Shown here one piece after another: positions 21,749-30,951 of a DNA stretch of 56,047 nt (position 1 is the first letter of the stretch; every line of letters starts with the position of its first letter). Both the position numbers and the translations under genes were made by a program. Below the pieces are notes generated by a model. It made no database searches. It saw only the letters and a list, made by a program, of their open reading frames with translations, and was not told the origin of the DNA. The stretch covers positions 929 to 56,975 of the forward strand of contig NZ_JQBR01000013.1 of NCBI RefSeq assembly GCF_001438655.1. Direction: 5' to 3'. The stretch is from Pediococcus cellicola (GTDB taxonomy: Bacteria > Bacillota > Bacilli > Lactobacillales > Lactobacillaceae).

Positions 21749-22057
21749 ATGGATTATGAACAAATTCGACAAGAAATATTGAAGTTTCGTGACGATCGCG
21801 GGTGGCAAAAATATCATAATCTAAAAGATCTCGCAATTTCTTTAAATTTAGAAGCAAGTGAAGTCTTAGAAATTTTCCAGTGGCAAGATGAGAATAATAA
21901 GCTCTCTGATGAGAATCAAAAGCATCTAGAAGATGAACTAGCAGATACTCTAATTTATGCATTCTATATGTGTGATAAGCTTGGAGTTAATCCATATGAG
22001 ATTATTCAGAATAAATTAAATGTTAATAATCACAGAAAATGGAATTTTGATAAATAG
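21749..22057 (+). CDS. MazG-like nucleotide pyrophosphohydrolase
   Basis: A 102-residue all-alpha protein. The metal-binding pattern of the MazG/dCTPase fold is clear: LEASEVLEIFQW near residues 35-46 and EDELADTLIYAFYMCDKLG near 69-87, giving the ExxE...ExxD set. Such enzymes hydrolyse (d)NTPs to monophosphates and pyrophosphate. Twelve bases separate it from the GIY-YIG/helicase gene, and the pair has its own -10 box and terminator, so they form a two-gene operon. A house-cleaning or antiphage nucleotide role is possible; the partner favours the latter. Confidence 0.88.
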   Translation: MDYEQIRQEILKFRDDRGWQKYHNLKDLAISLNLEASEVLEIFQWQDENNKLSDENQKHLEDELADTLIYAFYMCDKLGVNPYEIIQNKLNVNNHRKWNFDK

Positions 22058-22069
22058 TTTGGTGAAATA

Positions 22070-23794
22070 ATGACAAAATTGCACATTACAGAAGTCGATT
22101 ATAATGATTCATTTGAAAAACAGTTATACAATCTTGACGGTTCAAAAGATTACTATATTAACAATTTCCCGGTTTTATATGTTATTTATACTCTATCAAA
22201 GGCCAAATATGCTTACATTGGAGAAACTAACTCAATAGTTAGACGAACTCAACAACATCTTCTTGACGATCAAGATAACAAACACGAACCTAAATTTAAT
22301 AATTTACATCATATGTTAGTTATCGGTGAAGAAACTTTTAACAAATCTGCCACTGTTAACCTAGAAACTAGATTAATCAATCTATTTTTAGCGGATAACT
22401 TCAAGCTTTCAAATACTAAACAAACCAAACTTCTATCAACAAATGATTACTATCAAAAAGAGTATTATGATGACGTCGTTTTAAAAGATTTATGGGCTAT
22501 CTTAAGAAAACGGCACTTAGTTAATGAATCTATTGACTTTCTTGAAAACAGTGACGTCTATAAAATTTCACCATTTAAATCATTATCCAGTAGTCAACTA
22601 ACACTGAAAGAGGAAGTCATCAAAGTCTCTCAAAATTGGTTGAAAAGTTATAATCAAGACCAAAAGCCGGCTATTTATATTGTCAAAGGCGATGCCGGCG
22701 TTGGAAAAAGCGTCGTTTTAAGCTCTATCTACAATGAAATCCAAAACATTTCACATAATAAAAATGTTAAAGAAAATGCCCTTTATCAAACCAATAATTA
22801 TTTGTTAGTAAACCACAACGAAATGCTTAAACAATATCATCATTTAGCCAAACGTCTAAAAAACCTATCTAAAAACCATATTCTTAAACCAACTACTTTT
22901 ATTAATGAAATAGATAAGGGAAAGCATGATATTGCGGATGTTACCTTAGTTGATGAAGCACACTTATTGTTGACCTCTAAAGATAAGTACAATAATTTTA
23001 TTTATCAAAACCAATTAGAAGAGGTCATTAAAAGAAGTAAAGTAACTGTCTTATTTTTTGATCCCCATCAATTCCTCAAACTTAAAAGTTACTGGAATGA
23101 ATCTGATTTACAACCATTTAAACAAAAATATAAACATAAAGAATTTTGTTTAACCGAACAATTTCGTATCAATGCTGGACCAAGTGTCCTTCACTGGATC
23201 AACGACTTTGTAAATTGTAAAATTGATGAATTTCCAAAAATCCATGAGCAAGGGAAAAGTTACGATTTCAGAATATTTAATAATGGCAATGATATGTTCG
23301 AAGCAATCAAAAAAAGAAATCGCGAGTGTAAACTCTCAAGAGTAGTATCAACATTTGATTATGAATATCATATTCCTAAGAAAAGTAAAATTGGTGAAAA
23401 AGAAGCCACCTATAAAGTTCAGGCTGGTACTTTAGAACTACCATGGAACACAACTAATAATGATAACTCTTGGGCTGAACGGGATGAAACAATTAATGAA
23501 GCTGGATCTATTTACACAATACAAGGGGCCGATCTAAATTATGTAGGTGTCATTCTTGGTCCATCTATTTCATTTGATGAACACAAAAACGAATTGAAAA
23601 TACTCCCAAATAAATACAAAGATACTGATGCCTTTCGCGGTCGACATGATCTTTCAAATCGTGAGCTAGCAAAAAAACAAATTATTCTAAATTCTATTAA
23701 CGTACTGATGAAACGCGGTATACATGGTCTTTATATTTTTGCTGAGGATAAGAAACTGCGTAGTAAATTGGTTAGTCTCAACCATCAAAATTAA
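22070..23794 (+). CDS. GIY-YIG nuclease fused to DUF2075/Schlafen-3-like helicase domain
   Basis: A 574-residue protein. An N-terminal GIY-YIG nuclease-like domain spans about residues 33-115: VIY at 38-40, YIG at 49-51, RR at 58-59, His63 and a candidate catalytic Glu99 in NLETRLINLF. A P-loop NTPase of the DUF2075 type follows: Walker A GDAGVGKS at 207-214, Walker B VDEAH with DEAH at 295-298, FDPHQ at 330-334, an EQFRINAG motif and a late SIYTIQGADL motif typical of SF1-like helicases. No membrane segment. The combination would remodel and cut nucleic acid. Its operon partner is the MazG-like enzyme. The function is not established; antiphage defence is inference. Confidence 0.82.
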   Translation: MTKLHITEVDYNDSFEKQLYNLDGSKDYYINNFPVLYVIYTLSKAKYAYIGETNSIVRRTQQHLLDDQDNKHEPKFNNLHHMLVIGEETFNKSATVNLETRLINLFLADNFKLSNTKQTKLLSTNDYYQKEYYDDVVLKDLWAILRKRHLVNESIDFLENSDVYKISPFKSLSSSQLTLKEEVIKVSQNWLKSYNQDQKPAIYIVKGDAGVGKSVVLSSIYNEIQNISHNKNVKENALYQTNNYLLVNHNEMLKQYHHLAKRLKNLSKNHILKPTTFINEIDKGKHDIADVTLVDEAHLLLTSKDKYNNFIYQNQLEEVIKRSKVTVLFFDPHQFLKLKSYWNESDLQPFKQKYKHKEFCLTEQFRINAGPSVLHWINDFVNCKIDEFPKIHEQGKSYDFRIFNNGNDMFEAIKKRNRECKLSRVVSTFDYEYHIPKKSKIGEKEATYKVQAGTLELPWNTTNNDNSWAERDETINEAGSIYTIQGADLNYVGVILGPSISFDEHKNELKILPNKYKDTDAFRGRHDLSNRELAKKQIILNSINVLMKRGIHGLYIFAEDKKLRSKLVSLNHQN

Positions 23795-23888
23795 ATTGCT
23801 TTTATTTAATTCATCCAAATACTTATATTAATAAGGTCTAACAATGATTCCGATGACAATTTATTTATAAACTGCTAGCCGGTTGGTA

Positions 23889-23925
23889 AAATCACCTTTC
23901 TACTTTAGAAAGTGTGATTTTTTAT
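23889..23925 (+). terminator. rho-independent terminator
   Basis: AATCAC-c-TTTCTA and TAGAAA-GTGTGATT form a hairpin followed by TTTTTATTT. It ends the MazG/helicase operon. Confidence 0.75.
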
Positions 23926-23933
23926 TTAGATAA

Positions 23934-23963
23934 CAAAAAATACAGGTAGTTTCCTGCCCGTAT
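23934..23963 (-). terminator. rho-independent terminator of the gat-type operon
   Basis: On the minus strand ATACGGG pairs with CCTGTAT (one G-U) across a 10-base loop and is followed by TTTTTTG, just after the aldolase gene. Confidence 0.65.
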
Positions 23964-23988
23964 CAACTAACCTTAATTAATGTTTAAA

Positions 23989-24759
23989 CTAATCGCCATT
24001 TACTGCCTGCAATGTCTTCTCATTATAAAGAGCTTCTCCGTTGAGTACATCTTGCCAGGTTCCAATTTTAACTCCTTCAGAATAATATCCATCTAATTGC
24101 CCGTTTTGCTGCAATACAGTTTGTCGATATGCTACTTTTGCGTTCCATTCAGTAATATCAACATCTGCCAATGATTTATGCAACGCTGTTAAGGGATCCA
24201 TGTTTGCACCACCACTGGTGAATAGTGTACCATGTGAGTTAAGAAGGAAGCCGTTGCGCAAGGCTTTATCGCCTAATTTTGTGATTTCACCTGCAACATA
24301 TTGTGCTAGCTCTTCTGTACACATTGGATGCCATTCAAGAGTCCGAATTCCTTTCAGCTTTTGAGTAGCTTCTGTGACGTTTGGCATGTTCAGACCGCTT
24401 GTTGCCCAAAACATCGATTGATCTGCATGTGAGTGAAAAACACATTTAATTTCTGGATTTGCATCGTAGACAGCCTCATGCATATTGATTTCACGAGTTA
24501 GTTTACCAACTCCAGAAACAATTTTTCGCGTATGAGGTTCGATAACTAAAATTTGTTCTGGTGATAAATGACCTAGGTAAGCTTCTGACATCATTGTTGG
24601 TGTCATCACATAAAAGGGATTACCTTTCTCATCTTTAACTTTGATACTAATATTGCCACCAACAATATTAGTATCTCTGCGTTCCATTGTTTCTCGAACA
24701 ACCTTTGCTAAATCCTCACGTTCAAATTCAAATGGGATACGACCTGCTGCGTAATTCAT
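23989..24759 (-). CDS. class II aldolase/adducin family protein
   Basis: A 256-residue enzyme of the class II sugar-phosphate aldolase/epimerase fold. Zinc ligands are visible: the histidine pair in FHSHADQS and the later His in LNSHGTLF; GGNISIK near the N-terminus is the phosphate-binding loop, and INMHEAVY precedes the metal pair. Relatives include fuculose-1-phosphate aldolase, ribulose-5-phosphate epimerase and 5-deoxyribulose-1-phosphate aldolase. It is the last gene of the gat-type PTS operon and presumably cleaves a ketose phosphate derived from the imported sugar or polyol. The exact substrate is not clear. Confidence 0.85.
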   Translation of the reverse strand: MNYAAGRIPFEFEREDLAKVVRETMERRDTNIVGGNISIKVKDEKGNPFYVMTPTMMSEAYLGHLSPEQILVIEPHTRKIVSGVGKLTREINMHEAVYDANPEIKCVFHSHADQSMFWATSGLNMPNVTEATQKLKGIRTLEWHPMCTEELAQYVAGEITKLGDKALRNGFLLNSHGTLFTSGGANMDPLTALHKSLADVDITEWNAKVAYRQTVLQQNGQLDGYYSEGVKIGTWQDVLNGEALYNEKTLQAVNGD

Positions 24760-24784
24760 AAAATTACTTCCTTTCTTATTTTAC

Positions 24785-25024
24785 TCAACGAATTTTGTAG
24801 TCTTTCCTTGCCCGAAATTCTTCAAGTCGTTGAGCTTGCATCTTCTTATGCTTTGTCTGTTCTGGAAATAGAATAGGCGAAGCATATTTATTTATAGCTA
24901 ATCCTAAAATAATAACGAATATATTTATCCAATAAATATGAAATACAATTGCCACTGCAAAAATCAAAAACGTCAGAAAACTCAATCCCGTCCAAAATGA
25001 TCTACTTTCAAGAAAAAGTTTCAT
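24785..25024 (-). CDS. small two-helix membrane protein in the gat-type operon
   Basis: A 79-residue protein with two likely membrane segments (WTGLSFLTFLIFAVAIVFHI and IYWINIFVIILGLAINKY) and a basic tail (KHKKMQAQRLEEFRARKDYK). I do not recognise the family. It sits between EIIC and the aldolase with short gaps (24 and 25 bases), so it is co-transcribed and may help the permease. The ribosome site is weak (AGAAAGAAG). Confidence 0.65.
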   Translation of the reverse strand: MKLFLESRSFWTGLSFLTFLIFAVAIVFHIYWINIFVIILGLAINKYASPILFPEQTKHKKMQAQRLEEFRARKDYKIR

Positions 25025-25048
25025 ATTCCATATCTTCTTTCTAGAAAC

Positions 25049-26416
25049 CTATTTAGCCTCTTTTTTAATTAACTTACTATATTTGTTCGCTGGAATCGGA
25101 TTTTTCATAAACTGCCTATATAACCAGACAAACAATGCTAGCAGCACTACAAGTCCAACAATCGCCCAAACGTTACCGCGACCAGATAAGCCCATTAAGA
25201 ACCTTAATTCCGGAGCTTCAATAGAACTCCATGAAACACTTGAACCTTTTGGAACGGTAATTGCACCTGTTTCTTTTGCCAATTTTGTAAAAATATTGGC
25301 AAAGTAGGTGGCACCATAAAGAAACAGCGGCTGATAAATAACACCAAGAACCAGCATTCTTAATAAATTACCACCCGTCAGTAAAAGACCACCAACGCCA
25401 ATACAGTAATTAATTACTCCAGCTAAAGGTAAAATCGTGTTTCCTGGTAAAATTGCTGCAAATAAAATGGCTACAGGAATTAAAACAACCATTGTTACCC
25501 ATAGTTCCGTACTCTGACCAAGAATTGGCCAATCAAGACCAATTACAAAATCTCGGCCTTTTACATGTTTTTTCATAAAATTGCTCATCTGTGTCCCAAA
25601 GGGTGTTAAGGCATCCATAAAGAACTTTGCCATAACAGGAAAGATTGCCATGATTGCGCCTGTTGTAACAGCTAAATTCAAAGCATCACCAATACTATAA
25701 TGACCGGCCAAGGCTAGTACCAGGCCAATAATGGCGCCCATCGTTACCGGCTCACTTAGAACCCCAATCTTTCTTTTTAAAGAAGCTGCATCCCATTTTC
25801 GGTTAAAAACTGGAATGAAATCCATTATTTTATTAACCGGTGACATGATTACAGCAGTAAATGCCTCTATATGAGGAACTGTAACTCCTTCATAACCTAA
25901 CATATCTTTGATTTCCGGAGCCCACATATCACCAAGTTTCAAGCTAATAACCACTTGAATACCACCGGCTACATATGCCCAAATCAAGCTACCTGACATT
26001 TGATAAACCATATAACCGGTTAAAGCGATGCCCCAGACATTCCACATATCAGCATTCATGGTGTTAGTCCATTTCATCAATAGCATAACTACATTAATCA
26101 CAATTTCAATTACGAAAAATGTAAAAGCTAATGGCCATGCCCAAGTAATTGCAGCTGCACCTGTCCAACCAAAATCTACGGCCGGCAAATTGATTCCTGT
26201 GTATTTAGCTAACGCTTTGGCTGCTGGACTCACGGCGGCTGTTAATTGATTGATAGCCATTGTCATTCCGATAAAACCTGTACCAAGGTACAAACCTGAT
26301 AAAACAGCTTTTGAAGGCTTCATTCCAAAAATCAATCCCAAAATAATAATCAAAATTGGAATCAACACCTGTGCACCCACGCCCAAAATTGCTTGCACAA
26401 CACTATTCCAGTCCAT
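25049..26416 (-). CDS. gatC: PTS galactitol-family EIIC permease
   Basis: A membrane protein of about 455 residues with around ten hydrophobic segments and the GatC/SgcC pattern: VLIPILIIILGLIFGMKPSKA near the start and MDALTPFGTQMSNFMKKHVKGRD in the middle. It forms the channel of a polyol or pentose PTS with the EIIB and EIIA encoded just upstream. ATG 26416 is 8 bases from GGGAG; a TTG at 26431 is in frame but contains that site. Galactitol is only a family label. Confidence 0.88.
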   Translation of the reverse strand: MDWNSVVQAILGVGAQVLIPILIIILGLIFGMKPSKAVLSGLYLGTGFIGMTMAINQLTAAVSPAAKALAKYTGINLPAVDFGWTGAAAITWAWPLAFTFFVIEIVINVVMLLMKWTNTMNADMWNVWGIALTGYMVYQMSGSLIWAYVAGGIQVVISLKLGDMWAPEIKDMLGYEGVTVPHIEAFTAVIMSPVNKIMDFIPVFNRKWDAASLKRKIGVLSEPVTMGAIIGLVLALAGHYSIGDALNLAVTTGAIMAIFPVMAKFFMDALTPFGTQMSNFMKKHVKGRDFVIGLDWPILGQSTELWVTMVVLIPVAILFAAILPGNTILPLAGVINYCIGVGGLLLTGGNLLRMLVLGVIYQPLFLYGATYFANIFTKLAKETGAITVPKGSSVSWSSIEAPELRFLMGLSGRGNVWAIVGLVVLLALFVWLYRQFMKNPIPANKYSKLIKKEAK

Positions 26417-26453
26417 TCTATTCACTCCCAACTATATATTTTTGTACTAATCT

Positions 26454-26768
26454 CTATCCGGCCAAAACTGTCTTTACTTTTTCATCTGCAGCATCTTCCC
26501 CCATTCCGGTCAACCATGGCAGTCCAACCATCCCAACTACATGATTTGCATCTAGTGTTTCTTGTAATTCGGCATCTGCAGGAGCAATGCCCACATAAAT
26601 TACAACACTGGGATCATTTTCTACTGTAGATTTTGCTGTTTCCACAGGTTTAGGCGTTGCCTTAGCCACCTCATCTAAACCTTGATCTGCTAAATACTCA
26701 TTAATTTTATTTGCAACCTGAGGACTTGTAGCAACCCCTGATCCACAACATACTAAAATTGTTTTCAT
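26454..26768 (-). CDS. gatB: PTS galactitol-family EIIB
   Basis: A 104-residue phosphocarrier. The phosphocysteine is Cys8 in VCCGSGVATSPQVANKI, the standard GatB loop. ATG follows AAAAGGAGG. It receives phosphate from the EIIA at 26784 and passes it to the sugar in EIIC. Confidence 0.9.
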   Translation of the reverse strand: MKTILVCCGSGVATSPQVANKINEYLADQGLDEVAKATPKPVETAKSTVENDPSVVIYVGIAPADAELQETLDANHVVGMVGLPWLTGMGEDAADEKVKTVLAG

Positions 26769-26783
26769 TATTTGTTCCTCCTT

Positions 26784-27263
26784 TTAATTTTTTACATTTT
26801 CTAATTTTTCAAAAGTAGTATTCATTAAATTAAGCATCTGTTCGTTTGAATCTATTTTTAAAAAAGTTTGAACAAATTCTTTGTTCTGAAAAGCATTCAT
26901 CATATGTGCCAATAACTCTGGTTGCTTAGAAGCATTCTTAATTCCAAGAAAAAGAAAATTATTTGTGCTCATTTCCCGACCATCACCCATTTGCCTTACC
27001 TTAAGCACTTTTTTCGTTCTAGCAATGTAAATAAATGGTTTGCCAATATACTTACTATCAACGTGTGGTAAAGCTATTGGAATATCCGGAAATTGTAATC
27101 CGGTCGGATAAGACAGTTCCCGTTTTTCGAGCCCCGAAATATAACCTAACTTAGCAAAATTCTTTTCGATGGCATCGCTACCGATAAAGTCAAACAATTG
27201 TTGTTCATCCTCAACATCGACATTCAAATTTATCAAGTCTATATCAAACATTTGATTAATCAT
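26784..27263 (-). CDS. gatA: PTS EIIA, fructose/mannitol/galactitol family
   Basis: A 159-residue phosphocarrier of the PTS_EIIA_2 family. The active His lies in IALPHVDSKYIGKP, after YPTGLQFPDIP. It is the first gene of the operon; ATG 27263 follows GGAAAG. Promoter, cre site and DeoR-type operator lie directly upstream. Confidence 0.88.
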   Translation of the reverse strand: MINQMFDIDLINLNVDVEDEQQLFDFIGSDAIEKNFAKLGYISGLEKRELSYPTGLQFPDIPIALPHVDSKYIGKPFIYIARTKKVLKVRQMGDGREMSTNNFLFLGIKNASKQPELLAHMMNAFQNKEFVQTFLKIDSNEQMLNLMNTTFEKLENVKN

Positions 27264-27300
27264 TACTTGTCACTTTCCTTTCTGTATTTTCTTTAATACT

Positions 27301-27330
27301 TTACAAAAAGAATGATAGTTCCTTTTGTAA
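27301..27330. promoter_or_regulatory. inverted repeat, candidate DeoR operator
   Basis: TTACAAAAAGAA at 27301-27312 and TTCCTTTTGTAA at 27319-27330 are inverted copies with 11 of 12 positions matching. They flank the -10 box of the gat-type operon. A further TTTTGTAA half lies at about 27345. Confidence 0.65.
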
Positions 27331-27340
27331 GCGTTGTCAA
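27312..27340 (-). promoter_or_regulatory. gat-type operon promoter with perfect cre
   Basis: TTGACA (27335-27340) and TATCAT (27312-27317) are 17 bases apart on the minus strand. TTGTAAGCGTTGTCA (27325-27339, plus strand) matches the 15-base cre consensus with no mismatch and covers the -35 region, so CcpA repression is likely. Confidence 0.82.
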
Positions 27341-27520
27341 CCACTTTTGTAATCTTTTCGATCATTTTATGTTCGACTATGATTTTTATTTGTTTGTACT
27401 TGAACATTTTAATTTTAATGTTATAGTTTGTGTGGGTTAAGATATTTTGCTTTTTGGAATATAATAATATGTATAAGTATCAATGATGATATGATTGCAT
27501 AATGAAAGAAGGTTAGAATA

Positions 27521-28270
27521 ATGGCTTCAAGAAGTGAAAGACTAAAGCGCATTAAATCCCTGGTTGACTCAACAGGTTACATTCCGACATCAGATATTGC
27601 CATTCAGTTAAATGTTTCACCAATGACAATTAGACGTGATTTAAATGATCTTAATAATCAGAAACAAATTATTAAAGTGTATGGTGGCGCACAAAGTGTC
27701 ACTAATTCTGTTTCAGAATACACAACTGATGAAAAAATGAATAAAAATGTTCTTGAAAAAAAAGACATTGCAAAAAAATTAGTAGAGTTAATTCCCGACA
27801 ATTCGACTATCTTCTTAGGTGCAGGAACCACTTTACTTTACGCAGTTTTGGCTCTTAAAGACAAAGACTTAACCTTCATTACAAACAGCCTTCCCGCCTT
27901 TTCCGAATTAAATAAAGTTAACTGTCATGTTATTTTAAGTGGTGGAGAACTTTATAAAAACACAAGTGAGTTTCTTGGTCCTATCGCTGAACGTGTTTTT
28001 GATGGCATAAATATTGATATCGCGCTTGCAAGTACGAATGGTATTATCAATGATCAAGTCACAACAAATAACAGTCAAGAAGGTGGTATACAAAACACTG
28101 CATTTCAACATGCAAACAAAACAGTCATTGTGGCTGACCATACAAAACTTGACAAATCTGACACTTTCACTTTTAGGAAGCTATCTGAATTTGATTATCT
28201 TGTAACTGACTCTAATATAGACAAACAACTATTAGATAAATATTCAAAATATACTAAAATTATTCATTAA
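27521..28270 (+). CDS. DeoR family transcriptional regulator
   Basis: A 249-residue repressor. The N-terminal helix-turn-helix reads YIPTSDIAIQLNVSPMTIRR and continues DLNDL. The C-terminal DeoR sensor domain has FLGAGTTLLYAV, where many relatives have D-x-G-(S/T)-T, and binds a phosphorylated sugar. It is divergent from the gat-type PTS operon and co-directional with the PfkB kinase 23 bases downstream, so it likely controls both. ATG follows GAAGG. Confidence 0.88.
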   Translation: MASRSERLKRIKSLVDSTGYIPTSDIAIQLNVSPMTIRRDLNDLNNQKQIIKVYGGAQSVTNSVSEYTTDEKMNKNVLEKKDIAKKLVELIPDNSTIFLGAGTTLLYAVLALKDKDLTFITNSLPAFSELNKVNCHVILSGGELYKNTSEFLGPIAERVFDGINIDIALASTNGIINDQVTTNNSQEGGIQNTAFQHANKTVIVADHTKLDKSDTFTFRKLSEFDYLVTDSNIDKQLLDKYSKYTKIIH

Positions 28271-28293
28271 ATGATAGTACGAGGTGAGGTTGT

Positions 28294-29253
28294 ATGATTA
28301 TTACAATCACTGTAAATCCATCAGTAGATCGTTTATACTCAGTTAATAAATTTCAACCAGGTAAGCTTAATAGAGTAGAAACAATCAAAAAAATGGTTGG
28401 TGGGAAGGGCATTAATGCAGCACGTGTTGCATCAATTTTAGGCACTCTAACTTATGCAAGTGGGTTCTTAGGTGGCGAAAACGGAGAATTTGTATTACAT
28501 TCTGCTAGACGAGAACAATTCGTTCCGGATTTTATTCAAGTTAACGGAGAGACTAGAAACTGTTATACCATCATTGAAAAAAATGGAAATAAAACGGAGA
28601 TAAATGAAACTGGATTTTTAATTACTCCTAAAAATATGTATGTGCTAAGATCTCGTTTGCATGCATTATTAAATACTACCGATGTTTCTTCTATTTCAAT
28701 TAACGGGAGTCTAGCCACTGGCATGCCCACTGATAGTTATGTAGATTTGATTAAATTCATTCATGCAATTGATTCCAAAATCAAAATTATTTTAGACACC
28801 TCTGGAAATTCATTGAAGGATGTCGTCTCTTCCTCTCAATTCCCAGATTTTATAAAACCTAATGAACACGAATTGGCTGAAATACTCGATAAACCAGTAA
28901 CAACAGATCCACTAACTCTAATGAAAAATATTAATAATAGTGACCTAAAAAAGATTCCCAATATTTTTGTCTCTTTGGGTGAAAATGGTGGTTTTGTTAA
29001 ACATTACTCACAATTCTATACCGTTAAAATTCCTAAAATACATGCTGTTAACACTGAAGGCTCAGGTGATGCAACTGTTGGTGGTATTCTTAATGCATTA
29101 GATCGACACAGTAATTTTATTGAAATTATGAAATCAGCAATGGCAGCAGGTACTGCAAACGCTATGGAAACCAAAACTGGTTATATCCATAGACAAAATT
29201 TTCAAAATATAAAAAACCAAATTCAAATTAACGAAATTCTTGCAACAGTTTAA
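28294..29253 (+). CDS. PfkB family sugar-phosphate kinase (1-phosphofructokinase/tagatose-6-phosphate kinase type)
   Basis: A 319-residue kinase starting MIITITVNPSVDRLY, as in FruK/LacC. GGKGINAARV near residues 38-47 binds the sugar, and the anion hole plus catalytic base lie in NTEGSGDATVGG (GSGD). It would phosphorylate a ketose phosphate to a bisphosphate, which an aldolase then splits. With the gat-type PTS this suggests a tagatose-like route, but no sugar-alcohol dehydrogenase is present. ATG follows ACGAGGTGAGG. Confidence 0.85.
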   Translation: MIITITVNPSVDRLYSVNKFQPGKLNRVETIKKMVGGKGINAARVASILGTLTYASGFLGGENGEFVLHSARREQFVPDFIQVNGETRNCYTIIEKNGNKTEINETGFLITPKNMYVLRSRLHALLNTTDVSSISINGSLATGMPTDSYVDLIKFIHAIDSKIKIILDTSGNSLKDVVSSSQFPDFIKPNEHELAEILDKPVTTDPLTLMKNINNSDLKKIPNIFVSLGENGGFVKHYSQFYTVKIPKIHAVNTEGSGDATVGGILNALDRHSNFIEIMKSAMAAGTANAMETKTGYIHRQNFQNIKNQIQINEILATV

Positions 29254-29263
29254 AAACGGCAAA

Positions 29264-29306
29264 AAAATGATGCAAAGGTTTTATTTATTAACCTTTGCAT
29301 CATTTT
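29264..29306 (+). terminator. strong rho-independent terminator
   Basis: AAAATGATGCAAAGGTT and its exact complement form a 17-bp stem with a 9-base loop, ending in TTTT. It closes the deoR-pfkB transcript. Confidence 0.85.
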
Positions 29307-29425
29307 GGCTATATTTTTAATTTTAAAAAATTGATAAAAACTAACTCACTCTCAATATTTTTTAGTCATTTAATAATTTAATCTTTTACAGATTTTTTGT
29401 TCTTAAATTTTTCCGCTGATATCAA

Positions 29426-30130
29426 TCATTGATGAAAAATTCTTGCGGCAAACTTGTCTTCAATGGCTTCATTAAATTCAGGACCCCCATCAATATTTGC
29501 ACTCTTGTATACTGGAGGCGTATGTCCATCTTTAACCATGATGTCAATTGCTTCATAAATTACTTGTTGCAACATTAACACAGCAGCAAAAGATGAGGTT
29601 CCACAAACTTTCGTATCTAACCCGTCAATATCTAACGCTGCATCTCCATAAACCGAATGATTATCTAAAACAACATCACCATACTGATATAGCAATGTCC
29701 CTAACGAAGACCGTGAGCTAGACAGTTTTGAAGATTGCAAAGCCGTCACAACAATAATTTTAACACCCATTTTTTTTGCAATATCCGCAATTTCAAGAAT
29801 CATTGGATTTCTGCCTGAGTTAGAAATTAAAAATAAAACATCTTGCTTTTGCAAATCTACTTGATGCATTAAATGCTTTCCTACTCCTTCATATTGTTCA
29901 TAAAATCCACCAGCAGGATCTTCAATAATCTTTGATGGAATCAACCCTCCTGCACGACCACTTACTTCAAGTGCAGCGGCATAAGAGTGCCCACATCCAA
30001 ATGCTTGTGTGATCCCTCCATTTTCAATTGCTTGTGCAACTATTACGGCCGCATCATGAATGTGCTGTGCTTCATCTCTCTCCAACTCATCTGTAAGTTT
30101 ACGAGCCTCGTCAAAAAATTCTAATGTCAT
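29426..30130 (-). CDS. SIS-domain sugar isomerase-like protein
   Basis: A 234-residue single SIS-domain protein. [20 protein letters not shown] near residues 43-62 and [20 protein letters not shown] near 99-118 form the sugar-phosphate pocket. It resembles the UPF0309-type sugar isomerases. It follows the EIID gene of a mannose-family PTS by 17 bases and likely isomerises the imported sugar phosphate. The exact reaction is unknown. Confidence 0.8.
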   Translation of the reverse strand: MTLEFFDEARKLTDELERDEAQHIHDAAVIVAQAIENGGITQAFGCGHSYAAALEVSGRAGGLIPSKIIEDPAGGFYEQYEGVGKHLMHQVDLQKQDVLFLISNSGRNPMILEIADIAKKMGVKIIVVTALQSSKLSSSRSSLGTLLYQYGDVVLDNHSVYGDAALDIDGLDTKVCGTSSFAAVLMLQQVIYEAIDIMVKDGHTPPVYKSANIDGGPEFNEAIEDKFAARIFHQ

Positions 30131-30147
30131 TATAATTTTCCTCCGTA

Positions 30148-30951
30148 TTATCCTAAAATATTAAGTGCCTTTAACACAATCGCCAAAACCATTACAAAAA
30201 TAATCATTTTCGTAGAAGTTACTTTTTTTCTACCTAACATCCAGTACACCAGCGCAACGAGTAGTACAGGGATTAACCCAGGCATTATTTGATTCAAAAT
30301 TGTCTGTAATTTTAGTACAACCTTTCCTGAACGATACACAAATGGCACTTTTGCCGTAACTACGGTTGGTATTAACGCCCCAACCACAGTTAATCCAAGT
30401 AAAATTGCCGAATCTGTCAGCAAATTCAAACGTTCACTGTATTCACTAACAATCTTTGCTCCCTGTGTATAGCCTAATTTCAAAATTGGATAACGCAGAA
30501 AAACTATGCCGATATTCACCAGCATCCAAATGATCGCTCCAATTGGATTCCCTCTCAATGCCATATATGCACTGATAGATCCAAAAATTGTAGGAATAAT
30601 AACTCCAAAAATCGTATCTCCAACACCGGCAAATGGACCCATTAATCCAGTTTTTAAACCAGCAACAGCTTCTTTTGACTTTATACCTTCTTTTTCCTCA
30701 ATAGCGATATCCATACCGATAATCAACTGGCCTATAAAAGGATTAGTATTGAAGAATTGATTATGCATAATCATCATTTCTCGCAATTCGTCGTCTTTAT
30801 ACAGCATTTTCAAGACTGGCATAACGGTGTACAAATATCCCGTTGCCATCATTTTTTCGTAATTCCAACATATTTGACTGCTCCACAACCAGCGCCGGTT
30901 AATCTGATGTAATTGTTTGGTAGTAACTTGGTTAGTCTTCGTATTCGCCAT
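30148..30951 (-). CDS. PTS mannose-family EIID
   Basis: A 267-residue membrane component. The family pattern is clear: [20 protein letters not shown] near the N-terminus, then [20 protein letters not shown] and a C-terminal hydrophobic pair. Its ATG lies within the last 20 bases of the EIIC gene, giving tight translational coupling. Confidence 0.92.
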   Translation of the reverse strand: MANTKTNQVTTKQLHQINRRWLWSSQICWNYEKMMATGYLYTVMPVLKMLYKDDELREMMIMHNQFFNTNPFIGQLIIGMDIAIEEKEGIKSKEAVAGLKTGLMGPFAGVGDTIFGVIIPTIFGSISAYMALRGNPIGAIIWMLVNIGIVFLRYPILKLGYTQGAKIVSEYSERLNLLTDSAILLGLTVVGALIPTVVTAKVPFVYRSGKVVLKLQTILNQIMPGLIPVLLVALVYWMLGRKKVTSTKMIIFVMVLAIVLKALNILG

